Source: Flavobacterium sp. Sd200
GTDB taxonomy: Bacteria; Bacteroidota; Bacteroidia; Flavobacteriales; Flavobacteriaceae
Direction of reading: 5' to 3'
NCBI RefSeq assembly: GCF_009826935.1
Contig: NZ_WUMN01000001.1
Span: 124,001 to 188,000, forward strand
Length of the DNA: 64,000 bases
The translations under genes and the position numbers were made by a program. Below, in pieces: positions 41,095-50,126 of the stretch; the first letter of the stretch is position 1; each line of letters opens with the position of its first letter. The notes beneath the pieces were generated by a model. The model searched no databases. It was not told the origin of the DNA and saw only the letters and a list, made by a program, of their open reading frames with translations.

Positions 41095-41688
41095 ATGAAA
41101 AAACTGTACACACTGCTGCTTTTAATGTTGACTTTTAATGCTGTTTTTGCGCAAAGGGAAGTTGAGTCGGGTAGCTTTAAAGCTCTTGCAGGAATAAAGC
41201 AATATAATGTGGTTTTTGACTATACCAATATGAAAATTGCCGATTTTGAGACCGAAGAAGAGTTTTTAAAAAGCAAGATGGCCAAGCGTGAGGGGCAAAA
41301 GGCAGAAGACTTTAAAATCAAATGGTTTGCGGATCGCGAAGCTAATTATGAACCTAAATTTATTGCCTATTTTAATAAAAGGGTAGCCAATAAAGAGGTA
41401 GTTATGGCAAAAGATGCTACAGCAAAATATACGTTACAGGTTAAAACAATATGGCTGTATCCCGGATACAATGTTGGTGTAGGAAAAGAAGAGGCTAAGA
41501 TAAGTGCTGTGCTTACGGTTTATGAAACGGCTAACCCGGAGAACATTTTGATAAAGGTTTTTTATGACAAGTCTCCCGGCATAGAGCCTCTTCCGGGCAC
41601 CAGTGCCTACGACCCCGGAAACCGCATTGCAGGGGCCTATGAAAAACTCGCAAAAAACTTTACCATACAGTTAAAACGCTATTTATAA
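41095..41688 (+). CDS. secreted hypothetical protein
   Basis: I do not recognise a function. The 197-residue product has a signal peptide (LYTLLLLMLTFNAVFAQ) and a compact domain with YNVVFDYTNMKIADFETEEEF split around residue 43, ending in KNFTIQLKRYL. Similar single-domain secreted proteins are common in flavobacteria. It has a consensus -7 box upstream and a long terminator palindrome downstream. Confidence 0.65.
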   Translation: MKKLYTLLLLMLTFNAVFAQREVESGSFKALAGIKQYNVVFDYTNMKIADFETEEEFLKSKMAKREGQKAEDFKIKWFADREANYEPKFIAYFNKRVANKEVVMAKDATAKYTLQVKTIWLYPGYNVGVGKEEAKISAVLTVYETANPENILIKVFYDKSPGIEPLPGTSAYDPGNRIAGAYEKLAKNFTIQLKRYL

Positions 41689-41694
41689 AAATGG

Positions 41695-41746
41695 GTTTCT
41701 ATCAATAAAAAATGCTCCTTCAAGGAGCATTTTTATTGATAGAAAC
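41695..41746. terminator. long bidirectional terminator palindrome
   Basis: The arms GTTTCTATCAATAAAAA-ATGCTCCTT and AAGGAGCATTTTTATTGAT-AGAAAC are inverted over 25 bases with one bulged A and a 1-base loop. The inner 9-bp GC part followed by T5 acts as a terminator in each direction between convergent genes. Confidence 0.8.
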
Positions 41747-41767
41747 AAACATTGTGAAGCTTGAAAA

Positions 41768-43552
41768 TTAAACTTTTTCAGCCGAGTTATATATCTTATC
41801 ATACAGCTTTTGGTATTTTTCTTTAACGGCTTTGCGTTTCAGTTTAAGGGTAGGAGTCATTTCGCCTCCTTCAACACTCCATGCATCGGGGGTTATTTCA
41901 AATTTTTTAATTTGCTCCCAATGCCCAAATTTTTTATTAATACCATCTACTTCTTCCTGTATCCTGTCGTGTACTTCTTTACTGTCGGCAAGAGCCTGGT
42001 TAGATTCTAAGTTAATGCCTTTTCGCGAAGCCCATTGTTTTACAAAAGCAAAATCAGGCTGAATAAAAGCAGCAGGCATTTTTTCGCCATCGCCAATAAC
42101 CATTATTTGCTCTATAAAGCGGCTTTGCTTCATGGCGTTTTCTATAAGCTGCGGTGCAATGTACTTACCACCGCTTGTTTTAAACATCTCTTTTTTACGA
42201 TCTGTTATTTTAAGGAAACCATCGGCGTCTACGTTGCCAATATCGCCTGTATGAAAATACCCACCCTGTAACGCTTCGGCAGTTTTCTCAGCGTCGTTGT
42301 AATATCCCATCATTACGTTAGGGCCTTTGACCAATATTTCGCCGTCTTCGGCAATTTTTACTTCAACGCCTTTAAGAAGTCTGCCTACGGTTCCTATTTT
42401 AAAACCTCCATTACGTTGGTCGTTTACAGCAATAACAGGAGAAGTCTCTGTAAGACCATAGCCCTCCATTACCGGAATTTCGGCAGCAGCAAATACTCTT
42501 GCAAGCCTTGGCTGTATGGCAGCACTGCCGCTAACCATTAGGCCTAAATTGCCGCCAAGTCCTGCTTTCCATTTACTGAATATAAGTTTACGTGCCAGCC
42601 AAAGTTTAAAACCATACCATGGACCGTTTGCGCCATAAGGCTCATACTCAAGGCCAACGTCAACCGCCCAAAAGAACAGTTTTTTCTTGATGCCTGTAAG
42701 TGCAGATCCTTTTGCTATAATAGCATCATATACTTTTTCCAGAAGTCTTGGCACAGCAGTAATAACATGAGGTTTAACCTCTTTAATGTTGTCGCTTACC
42801 TTTTCTATACTTTCTGCAAAGTAAATAGATACACCCACATACTGATATATATACAGTATCATGCGTTCATAAATATGGCATACCGGCAAAAAGCTGAGTG
42901 CCACACTTTCGCCTTTTACAAATGGCACACGTTCTTCGCTCATAAGCACATCACTCACAATGTTTTTGTGTGATAACATTACTCCTTTCGGCCTTCCTGT
43001 AGTACCCGATGTGTAAATTATAGTAGCCAGTTCATCTTCCTTAATGCTGTTTTTAATATCTTCTACTTCTTGCTGGTTAGCAGTATCTTTACCGAGATCC
43101 AGTATTTCTTTCCAGTTTTTGCAACCGCTTACTTCTTCAAAAGAATATATTTCTTTCAGCGCAGTAACTTTACTTTTAATAGAAGATATCTTTTGATACA
43201 GGTCTTCATTGCTCACAATAACATATTGTGCACCACTGTGATTTAATATGTACTCAAAATCTTCCTGACTTATAGTAGGATACACCGGCACGTTTTGCGC
43301 TCCTGTTTGCAGTATGCCAATATCGGCAATGTTCCATTCGGTGCGGTTATTGTGCGATATGACGGCTATTTTATCGTTTTTTTTGATGCCCATGCGCAAT
43401 AGCCCACGGCTAAAGGCGTTTGCCTGATCTATATACTCCTGTGTCGAGGTTTTAACCCACTCGTTGCCCTGCTTAGTTACCAAAGCGGCATTAAGGTTAT
43501 ATTTTTCCAGCTGGTAGTAGGGGAAATCGAACAGGCGGGTTATCTTATTCAT
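41768..43552 (-). CDS. long-chain fatty acid-CoA ligase (AMP-forming)
   Basis: The 594-residue enzyme from ATG 43552 (MNKITRLFDFPYYQ) activates fatty acids with ATP and CoA. It shows the AMP-binding P-loop YTSGTTGRPKGVMLSH, VMEGYGLTETSPV, the hinge and adenylate motif GYFHTGDIGNVDADGFLKI split before TDRKKEMFKTSGGKYIAPQ. Length and motifs match the bacterial FadD/FACS (Fadd15-like) subgroup. It is monocistronic, with the bidirectional palindrome downstream. An earlier in-frame ATG at 43579 adds nine poorly conserved residues. Confidence 0.9.
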   Translation of the reverse strand: MNKITRLFDFPYYQLEKYNLNAALVTKQGNEWVKTSTQEYIDQANAFSRGLLRMGIKKNDKIAVISHNNRTEWNIADIGILQTGAQNVPVYPTISQEDFEYILNHSGAQYVIVSNEDLYQKISSIKSKVTALKEIYSFEEVSGCKNWKEILDLGKDTANQQEVEDIKNSIKEDELATIIYTSGTTGRPKGVMLSHKNIVSDVLMSEERVPFVKGESVALSFLPVCHIYERMILYIYQYVGVSIYFAESIEKVSDNIKEVKPHVITAVPRLLEKVYDAIIAKGSALTGIKKKLFFWAVDVGLEYEPYGANGPWYGFKLWLARKLIFSKWKAGLGGNLGLMVSGSAAIQPRLARVFAAAEIPVMEGYGLTETSPVIAVNDQRNGGFKIGTVGRLLKGVEVKIAEDGEILVKGPNVMMGYYNDAEKTAEALQGGYFHTGDIGNVDADGFLKITDRKKEMFKTSGGKYIAPQLIENAMKQSRFIEQIMVIGDGEKMPAAFIQPDFAFVKQWASRKGINLESNQALADSKEVHDRIQEEVDGINKKFGHWEQIKKFEITPDAWSVEGGEMTPTLKLKRKAVKEKYQKLYDKIYNSAEKV

Positions 43553-43743
43553 GATTTTGTGTGTATATTGTCTATGCAAATTAAGAAATTATATTTTATA
43601 AATCAATAAATTTAAGATGTTATAATTTAGAATATGTTATAAAAAGGGCTTCAAACTAAAGCATGTGCCAAAACTCATGGTGTCGGTTTGCTGTTTTTAT
43701 GCGTTATTTGTAGTTTGAATTTTTAAATATAAATAGTACTCGC

Positions 43744-44790
43744 ATGAAATTTAGAAAGCTCTTACAATTTTCTGCTTTTTTACTGATCTCTTTTAGCGGC
43801 ATAGTTGCTACTGGTCAGGGGAAAGCAAAAAATAATTTTGAAAATCCTTTGGTGTTACAACGTGCAGATCCTTTTCTAACAAAGGCTGACGATGGTACTT
43901 ATTACTTCATTGCAACGGTTCCGGAATATGACAGAATAGAAATACGCTCTGCCAAAACAATTAATGGTATAAAAACGGCTAAGCCGGTAGTTGTATGGCG
44001 CAAGCATGATAAAGGCCCTATGGGCAACCATATATGGGCTCCTGAGCTTCATTTTATAGATGGTAAATGGTATATTTATTTTGCTGCCGGGTCGGCTGAG
44101 AACAAGTGGGCAATCCATAAATATGTATTATCAAACGCTTCAAAAGACCCGCTTAAAGGAGAATGGAAAGAAGAAGGGCAATTGGTAAGCTTAAAAGACG
44201 AATTTTCGCTGGATGCCACAACATTTTTACACAAGGATCAACGCTATATGATTTGGGTAGACAGGGTAGCCAGTAATAATACAGGTTTGTATATTGCAAA
44301 AATGAAAAGCCCTACTATGCTGGATGAAAAGCAGGTAGTTATTTCTGAGCCCGACTATGAATGGGAAAAGAAAAAATATAACGTAAATGAAGGGCCAGCC
44401 GTAATTATAAGGAACGGAAAGGTATTTTTGGTTTTTTCGGCCAGTGCTACCGACCATAATTATTGTTTAGGTTTACTTTGGGCAGATGAGGGAGCTGATC
44501 TTCTTGATCCTAAATCATGGCATAAATTACCTGAACCGGTTTTTTACACTAACGAAAGTTTAAAACGTTTTGGCCCGGGACACAATTCTTTCAGTGTTTC
44601 CGAAGATGGAAAAAAGGACATTATGATTTACCATACAAGAAATTATAAAGAGATAAAAGGTGAATCGTTATACGACCCTAACCGAAATACCCACGTTAGA
44701 GTTTTAGGATGGACGAAAGACGGAATGCCCGATTTTGGTCAGGATTTAGATGATAATGCTGCGGGTACAGGCTCATCTAAAAAGCGTTAA
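43744..44790 (+). CDS. secreted glycoside hydrolase family 43
   Basis: The 348-residue product has a signal peptide (LLQFSAFLLISFSGIVATGQ) and a GH43 propeller. Putative catalytic residues: Asp42 (QRADPFLTKADDGTYYF), Asp157 (FSLDATTFLHKDQRYM) and Glu216 (YNVNEGPAVIIRNGK). The pattern is close to arabinofuranosidase-type GH43 subfamilies that release arabinose from arabinoxylan or arabinan. It stands alone, 15 kb from the other GH43 gene, and shows no copy of the candidate operator found before that gene. A Ser/Lys/Arg-rich tail ends the protein. Confidence 0.85.
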   Translation: MKFRKLLQFSAFLLISFSGIVATGQGKAKNNFENPLVLQRADPFLTKADDGTYYFIATVPEYDRIEIRSAKTINGIKTAKPVVVWRKHDKGPMGNHIWAPELHFIDGKWYIYFAAGSAENKWAIHKYVLSNASKDPLKGEWKEEGQLVSLKDEFSLDATTFLHKDQRYMIWVDRVASNNTGLYIAKMKSPTMLDEKQVVISEPDYEWEKKKYNVNEGPAVIIRNGKVFLVFSASATDHNYCLGLLWADEGADLLDPKSWHKLPEPVFYTNESLKRFGPGHNSFSVSEDGKKDIMIYHTRNYKEIKGESLYDPNRNTHVRVLGWTKDGMPDFGQDLDDNAAGTGSSKKR

Positions 44791-44898
44791 CTGGCTTTTT
44801 AAAGGCTTGATTTTAATATATGGCATTTTGCCAATACATTTGCATAAAGCTGTTTAAACCTGTTTTATGGTTAAAGTAGCTGTAACATAAAAATAAAA

Positions 44899-45702
44899 AT
44901 GAGTAAAGTAATATTTATAACCGGGGCATCATCGGGCATTGGAAAATCTATAGGCGAATTTTTGCACGCAAAAGGCTATAATGTATATGGCACAAGCCGT
45001 AATCCGGAGAGGGTAATGGATTCTGTTTTTCCTTTGGTGGCACTCGATGTCCGCGATGCACAGAGCATAAAACAGGCTGTTGCTAAAGTGATTGCCGAAG
45101 CAGGAGCTATTGATGTTTTGGTAAACAATGCAGGCGTAGGCATTACCGGGCCGCTGGAAGAAATTCCTGCCGATGAGATAAAGAACAATTTTGGGGTAAA
45201 CCTGTTTGGCCCTATAGAGGTAATGAAAGCGGTGTTGCCACAAATGCGTAACCAAAAAAGCGGACTCATTATTAACGTTACATCTATTGCAGGCTATATG
45301 GGATTACCATATCGCAGTGTGTACTCGGCTTCTAAAGGGGCTTTAGAGCTTATTACAGAAGCTTTGCGCATGGAGGTTAAAGGTTTTGGTATTACCATTA
45401 CCAGCGTGGCGCCGGGCGATTTTGCCACCAATATTGCAGCAGGACGCTATCATGCGCCATTGCTTAAGGGCAGTGCCTATGAAGTGCCTTATGGCAATAC
45501 GCTCGAAATGATGAACACACACGTAGACGCGGGCAGCAATCCACTCGAAATGGCCGAAGCCGTGTATGCAATAATGAAAACACCTAACCCAAATGTGCAC
45601 TACAAAGTAGGGGTGTTTATGCAAAAGTTCTCTATAGTCCTTAAAAAGATATTACCGGATAAGATATACGAAAAAATGCTCATGAACCACTATAAGCTGT
45701 AG
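44899..45702 (+). CDS. short-chain dehydrogenase/reductase (SDR)
   Basis: The 267-residue protein is a classical SDR: TGASSGIGKSIG cofactor motif (residues 8-19), NNAG at 77-80, and the catalytic Ser129, Tyr142 and Lys146 (YRSVYSASKGALE). It would oxidise or reduce a hydroxyl or carbonyl group with NAD(P)H; the substrate is unknown. It ends 4 bases before the palindromic element at 45707 and converges on the antiporter gene. Confidence 0.9.
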   Translation: MSKVIFITGASSGIGKSIGEFLHAKGYNVYGTSRNPERVMDSVFPLVALDVRDAQSIKQAVAKVIAEAGAIDVLVNNAGVGITGPLEEIPADEIKNNFGVNLFGPIEVMKAVLPQMRNQKSGLIINVTSIAGYMGLPYRSVYSASKGALELITEALRMEVKGFGITITSVAPGDFATNIAAGRYHAPLLKGSAYEVPYGNTLEMMNTHVDAGSNPLEMAEAVYAIMKTPNPNVHYKVGVFMQKFSIVLKKILPDKIYEKMLMNHYKL

Positions 45703-45706
45703 TATT

Positions 45707-45793
45707 CTTAGCTTGGAATTACACTTTTTTGTACAGATCAAATCTTGTATTTTTAAACTAGGTTGTGGCAAAAAGGTGTAATTCCTGGCTAAG
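45707..45793. repeat. long inverted repeat between convergent genes
   Basis: CTTAGCTTGGAATTACACTTTTTT (left arm from 45707) is an inverted copy of AAAAAGGTGTAATTCCTGGCTAAG (right arm to 45793) with three mismatches and about 37 bases between. The right arm runs into the last codons of the antiporter gene. It may terminate both transcripts and resembles the dispersed intergenic elements seen elsewhere in the window. Confidence 0.7.
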
Positions 45794-47669
45794 TATTATT
45801 GCCTTCTTCCTTTCGCAAATCGTCGCTTTCCCATGCGTGGTCGTTAGCACCAAGAGGCGCATATAAGTCTTCTTTTATAAGCTGTTCCTGCATTTGTATC
45901 TGTTCAATAGTACTCATTAGCAGAGCTGCTTTATCATGGCGTTTTTCTGCCAGTCTAAAGGTAGCTTCCTCATCATACTTAATAAAACGCTGTCCCTGTC
46001 TCGTGGCAGTATAACGACGGTGTCCCATTTCTACTAGGGCGTCTACACCAAGGTTAACGGCACTGTACAGATTTTCCCTGTAAAAGTCGTTTATACCCAT
46101 TTCAACCAACTCAAAGGCATCATTTCTGTTGCGGGCCCGTGCCAGTATTTTGAGATGCGGAAAATGCTTTTTTATCATTTCTACTACCTGTAGGTTTACA
46201 CGTGGGTTGTCTATAGCAGCAATAAATATTTTAGCATTTTCACACCCTGCCGATTTTAAAAGTTCTAATCTTGAGGCATCGCCATAATATACTTTAAACC
46301 CAAGTTTGCGCAACGATTCTACTCTGTCTGAGTCCATGTCCAATACAGTTGCCGGTATGCCGTTTGCCTTTAATAAACGGCCAATGGTGCTGCCAAAGTT
46401 TCCAAACCCGGCAATCACCACATCATTGTGTTCATTTTCTATGGTGTCATATTTGTTTTTAGGTTGTTTCTCTTTAACACCAAAAAACGGGTCTATCCAT
46501 TTCTCATTAATTAAAAGAAGGAACGGCGTGCCTACCATGCTAATGGCAATAACCGCCATCATTTGGTTGGCAAGTGCAGTAGGCATAATGCTTAACTGTA
46601 TCGCAAAGCCTAATATTACAAAACCAAACTCTCCTGCCTGGCTAAGCGCGAACGAGAACAGCAGGTTTTGATCGGAACTTTTTTTATACACCTTTCCAAC
46701 AATAAGCAGCACAAAAAACTTGATGCTGTTAAAAATGGTACTGAAAATGATAATAAATACAGGGTCGGCCATAATGAGCGTAAAGTTGATAGACGCTCCT
46801 ACGCCAATAAAGAACAGGCCAAGCAATAGTCCTTTAAAAGGGGCTATATCTCCTTCCAATTCATGCCTAAATTCGCTGTTTGCCAATACAAGCCCAGCTA
46901 TAAATGCACCAAGTGCCGGGCTAAGCCCCACCAGTTGCATAATAAAAGAAACCCCCATAACTAAAAGCAGGGCAGAGGCTGTAAATAGCTCTTGTAAACG
47001 CGTTTTGGCAATAATATGAAGCAGAGGTATGATAAGGTACCGACCACCCAAATATACAAGGCCTATTGTGCCAAAAACAATAGGGGTTTGCAGCCAGGCA
47101 GGCAAGTCGGATATGAGCGACTGGCTGATGTTTTTGTTGGTAATGTCGCCATCGGCTAAAAGCGGCAGTATGGCTAATATTGGTATGACAGCAATATCCT
47201 GAAAGAGCAGCACTGCAAACGATGAGCGCCCCATAGAGGTTTGTGTAAGCCCCTTTTCTTTTAACGTTTGCATTACAATTGCGGTTGAAGACAGCGTCAA
47301 TGCCAGCGATATTGCCAGCGTAGACTGCCAGTCCCAGCGCAAAACCAACAGACAGGTTATGAAAAGCACGGCTGCCGTTCCTACCACCTGCAACATACCC
47401 ATACCAATAATAATGCGTCGCATGCGCCAAAATTTATGAGGGTCGAGTTCCAGCCCGATAAGGAAAAGCATCATAACTACGCCAAACTCTGCAAAATGCA
47501 TGATGTCTTCTCCTTCATGACCTATAAAACCAAGCACATAAGGCCCTATAATAATACCTGCAAACAAATATCCAAGTATGGAACTAAGACCTAATTTTTT
47601 TGCTAACGGAACGCAAATTACGGCAGCAAGCAGGTATATTATGGCCTGATATAACAAACTTTCTTCCAT
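45789..47669 (-). CDS. Kef-type monovalent cation:proton antiporter (CPA2) with RCK domain
   Basis: The 626-residue protein has a CPA2 membrane domain of about 12-13 helices (VMMLFLIGLELDPHKFW, SLALTLSSTAIVMQTLKEKG, LLFQDIAVIPILAILPL) and a cytosolic TrkA-N/RCK nucleotide-binding domain (DVVIAGFGNFGSTIGRLLKANG split at GFGNFG, VYYGDASRLELLKSAG). This is the KefB/KefC arrangement for K+ efflux gated by glutathione adducts, although Bacteroidota often lack glutathione and the natural ligand may differ. It starts 2 bases after the stop of a KefF/KefG-like oxidoreductase. Confidence 0.9.
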   Translation of the reverse strand: MEESLLYQAIIYLLAAVICVPLAKKLGLSSILGYLFAGIIIGPYVLGFIGHEGEDIMHFAEFGVVMMLFLIGLELDPHKFWRMRRIIIGMGMLQVVGTAAVLFITCLLVLRWDWQSTLAISLALTLSSTAIVMQTLKEKGLTQTSMGRSSFAVLLFQDIAVIPILAILPLLADGDITNKNISQSLISDLPAWLQTPIVFGTIGLVYLGGRYLIIPLLHIIAKTRLQELFTASALLLVMGVSFIMQLVGLSPALGAFIAGLVLANSEFRHELEGDIAPFKGLLLGLFFIGVGASINFTLIMADPVFIIIFSTIFNSIKFFVLLIVGKVYKKSSDQNLLFSFALSQAGEFGFVILGFAIQLSIMPTALANQMMAVIAISMVGTPFLLLINEKWIDPFFGVKEKQPKNKYDTIENEHNDVVIAGFGNFGSTIGRLLKANGIPATVLDMDSDRVESLRKLGFKVYYGDASRLELLKSAGCENAKIFIAAIDNPRVNLQVVEMIKKHFPHLKILARARNRNDAFELVEMGINDFYRENLYSAVNLGVDALVEMGHRRYTATRQGQRFIKYDEEATFRLAEKRHDKAALLMSTIEQIQMQEQLIKEDLYAPLGANDHAWESDDLRKEEGNNT

Positions 47670-47671
47670 AA

Positions 47672-48274
47672 TTAAACCATTTTAGAGGTTAGGTAGTCGT
47701 TAAAATACTGATAGTTTGCAGTTTCGGCAGTACTGATCTCTTTATTTTCCAGATATTCCAGTACTTTTCCGTATAGTTCTCCATAGTGCAGATAGCTTTC
47801 TTCCTCCATAGAGTGAGTGCCGTGCACAACAAAAGGAGGGAGGTACAACAGGTTACAAACTTTAGCCGTTTGGCAAAAAGGCTCTAAGAGTTGTAGTATG
47901 GTAAAGCGGTCTTTTCCGCTTGCGCAATAATTTTCTTTTCTTCCGCCGGTGGTAAGCACTTGCAGCAATAGTTTGCCCTTAAGCGCTTTTCCTTCGTGCC
48001 CGTATGCCCATCCATGTTGTAATACCAGGTCTATCCATTGTTTTAAAAGCGGAGGGCAGCTGTACCAATACATGGGGTGGTGCCATATAATAATATCATG
48101 AAGCAGGAGCAGTTCCTGTTCGCGTTTTATGTCGATGTCAAAATCAGGATATTCCTGATACAGGTCGTGAAATGTAATATTGGGCGAGTCAGGTATATGA
48201 TTTACAAGCACATTGTTTGCGTTCGATTTTTCGAATAGCGGATGTGCAAAGAGTATGAGTATCCTGTTGGGCAT
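47672..48274 (-). CDS. NAD(P)H-dependent oxidoreductase, KefF/KefG-like
   Basis: The 200-residue flavodoxin-fold protein has the pattern of the ancillary subunits of Kef channels: RILILFAHPLFEKSNAN at the start, IIWHHPMYWYSCPPLLKQWIDLVL and GWAYG...ALKGKLLLQVLTTGG. It would bind FMN and NAD(P)H and activate the adjacent antiporter. The gene is followed by the antiporter after 2 bases. Its start codon comes directly after the T-run of the purB hairpin, leaving no obvious untranslated leader. Confidence 0.87.
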   Translation of the reverse strand: MPNRILILFAHPLFEKSNANNVLVNHIPDSPNITFHDLYQEYPDFDIDIKREQELLLLHDIIIWHHPMYWYSCPPLLKQWIDLVLQHGWAYGHEGKALKGKLLLQVLTTGGRKENYCASGKDRFTILQLLEPFCQTAKVCNLLYLPPFVVHGTHSMEEESYLHYGELYGKVLEYLENKEISTAETANYQYFNDYLTSKMV

Positions 48275-48368
48275 AAAAAAGCCTGTTTAAATTGAGTAAG
48301 GTCAGTAAAAGCGATTTTATCAAAAATAAGCTTTATAATTTCTTACAGAAACAATTTAGACAGGCTTT
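48275..48368 (-). terminator. long-loop terminator between purB and the oxidoreductase gene
   Basis: AAAGCCTGTCTAAATTG (48368 to 48352) and CAATTTAAACAGGCTTTTTT (48294 to 48275) on the - strand form a 17-bp stem with one G-U/mismatch position around a 57-base interior, ending in six T. The next base triplet is the ATG of the downstream gene. Confidence 0.65.
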
Positions 48369-48376
48369 AACAAAAT

Positions 48377-49726
48377 TTATGGCATTATGCCTAAATAATT
48401 TGCAGGTGTTATTTTTAAGAGCTCTTCTTTAACAGTATCGCTCACGTTTAGCGTGCCAATAAAAGTATGGATAGCCTCTTTATTTATAACCATGTTAGTC
48501 CGTGTAAGGTCTTTTAAGGCTTCATACGGGTTTGGGTAGGCCTCACGACGCAAAATGGTCTGGATGGCCTCGGCAACAACCGCCCAGTTCTTTTCAAGAT
48601 CTTCGGCAAACTTAGCTTCATTTAGCAAAAGCTTGTTAAGCCCTTTCAGGGTAGCCTCAAAAGCAATAATTGTATGACCCACAGGCACACCAACGTTGCG
48701 TAATACGGTACTGTCGGTGAGGTCGCGCTGCAGGCGTGATATAGGCAACTTAGCTGAAAGGTGCTCAAACAATGCATTGGCAATGCCTAAGTTGCCTTCA
48801 GAATTTTCAAAGTCGATAGGATTAACCTTATGCGGCATAGCCGATGAACCCACTTCTCCGGCTTTAATTTTTTGTTTAAAGTAATCCATAGACACATACG
48901 TCCAAATATCGCGGTCAAGGTCTATAAGTATGGTATTGATGCGTTTAAGCACATCAAAAAAAGCAGCAAAATGGTCATAATGCTCAATTTGGGTAGTTGG
49001 GAAAGAGTGTTTTAATCCAAGGGTTCCCTCTACAAAATCGTTACCGAATTTTTTCCAGTCGTTGGCAGGATAGGCTACAAAATGAGCATTAAAGTTGCCC
49101 GTAGCACCGCCAAATTTAGCAGCGAATGGCACATTGTTAAGATAGCGCAACTGTTCTTCCAAACGCTCTGTAAATACTGCTATTTCTTTACCTAAACGGG
49201 TAGGAGATGCAGGCTGCCCGTGTGTGCGTGCCAGCATGGGTACATCCATCCACTCGGTACTAAGCTCTTTAAGCTTTGCAATCACGTTAATGAACAATGG
49301 CATGTACACTTTTTCGAAAGCGTCTTTTGTAGAAAGCGGTATGGCAGTATTGTTAATATCCTGAGAGGTAAGGCCAAAGTGAATGAACTCTTTAAATGCC
49401 TCAAGCCCTAATTTATCGAAAGCCGACTTGATAAAATATTCTACAGCCTTAACGTCGTGATTGGTAGTTTTTTCAATTTCTTTTATCTGAAGTGCATCAT
49501 CACTGCTAAAGTTTCTGTAGATGTCGCGCAGCGGCTCATATATGTTTTTAGATACGCCTGAAAGTTGAGGTAACGGAAGTTCGCAAAGTGCAATAAAGTA
49601 TTCTATTTCTACCAGAACGCGGTATTTTATAAGGGCTTCTTCAGAGAAATAATTGGCTAATGCTGCGGTTTTGCTCCTGTACCTGCCGTCTATAGGCGAT
49701 ATGGCATTCAGTTCAGATAATTGCAT
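48377..49726 (-). CDS. purB: adenylosuccinate lyase
   Basis: PurB removes fumarate from SAICAR and adenylosuccinate in purine synthesis. The 449 residues start LSELNAISPIDGRYRSK, carry THGQPASPTRLGKE and the fumarase-superfamily signature GSSAMPHKVNPIDFENSEGN, and HFGLTSQDINNTA. Length matches the bacterial family of the Asp-Gly-Arg-Tyr type. A -7 box TATATTTG lies at 49764 to 49757. Confidence 0.96.
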   Translation of the reverse strand: MQLSELNAISPIDGRYRSKTAALANYFSEEALIKYRVLVEIEYFIALCELPLPQLSGVSKNIYEPLRDIYRNFSSDDALQIKEIEKTTNHDVKAVEYFIKSAFDKLGLEAFKEFIHFGLTSQDINNTAIPLSTKDAFEKVYMPLFINVIAKLKELSTEWMDVPMLARTHGQPASPTRLGKEIAVFTERLEEQLRYLNNVPFAAKFGGATGNFNAHFVAYPANDWKKFGNDFVEGTLGLKHSFPTTQIEHYDHFAAFFDVLKRINTILIDLDRDIWTYVSMDYFKQKIKAGEVGSSAMPHKVNPIDFENSEGNLGIANALFEHLSAKLPISRLQRDLTDSTVLRNVGVPVGHTIIAFEATLKGLNKLLLNEAKFAEDLEKNWAVVAEAIQTILRREAYPNPYEALKDLTRTNMVINKEAIHTFIGTLNVSDTVKEELLKITPANYLGIMP

Positions 49727-49756
49727 AAATATTGTGTGTTGTATTATTTATGCGCG

Positions 49757-49764
49757 CAAATATA
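49757..49764 (-). promoter_or_regulatory. candidate -7 element for purB
   Basis: TATATTTG on the - strand matches TAnnTTTG, 31 bases before the purB start. Confidence 0.45.
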
Positions 49765-49781
49765 AGTAAAAAAAAGCTAAG

Positions 49782-50118
49782 CCACTAATTGCACAAATTA
49801 ACACTAATTTTTTTGGAACGCGGATTATACGGATGCTGCGCAATCGCGGATTTTACGGTTTTTTTTCAGACACTAATTACACTAATTTTCGCGAATTTGT
49901 TTTTATAAGTTACTATCTTCACGTACTGTCATTGCGAGGAGGCACGACGAAGCAATCTTCTTGATTAATGGGTTTAAACCTTACTTTCTTCACGCACCCT
50001 CACTGCGAGGTACGAAGCAGTCTAAGTAGCTGTTCCATTCCGAATGCAGCGCAGCGGAATTGAGGAATCTCTTTATCGAGATTTTTCGACTTCGTTGCAC
50101 TTCGCTCAAAATGGAAAT
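49782..50118. repeat. gap with several dispersed repeat families
   Basis: This 400-base gap holds no gene. Three repeat types follow one another: CACTAATTnCACTAATTTTCGCGAAT elements (49782-49806, 49868-49897), a TTTTGGAACGCGGATTATACGGAT element (49811-49834) with a CGCGGATTTTACGG continuation, and a GTCATTGCGAGGAGGCACGA-CGAAGCAATC element with a CATTCCGAATGCAGCGCAGC-GGAATTGAGGAATCTC element (49928-50075). The last two types are common dispersed sequences in Bacteroidota intergenic DNA. Confidence 0.7.
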
Positions 50119-50126
50119 CAATTCTG

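Noticed and set aside
46921..47430. 169-codon shadow frame inside the antiporter gene
   Set aside because: Same strand, other frame, no signal of a domain and fully covered by the Kef-like gene.
49727..50126. Possible insertion sequence or CRISPR in the repeat-rich gap
   Set aside because: No transposase frame, no regular spacer-repeat alternation and no cas gene; the units are dispersed intergenic repeats.
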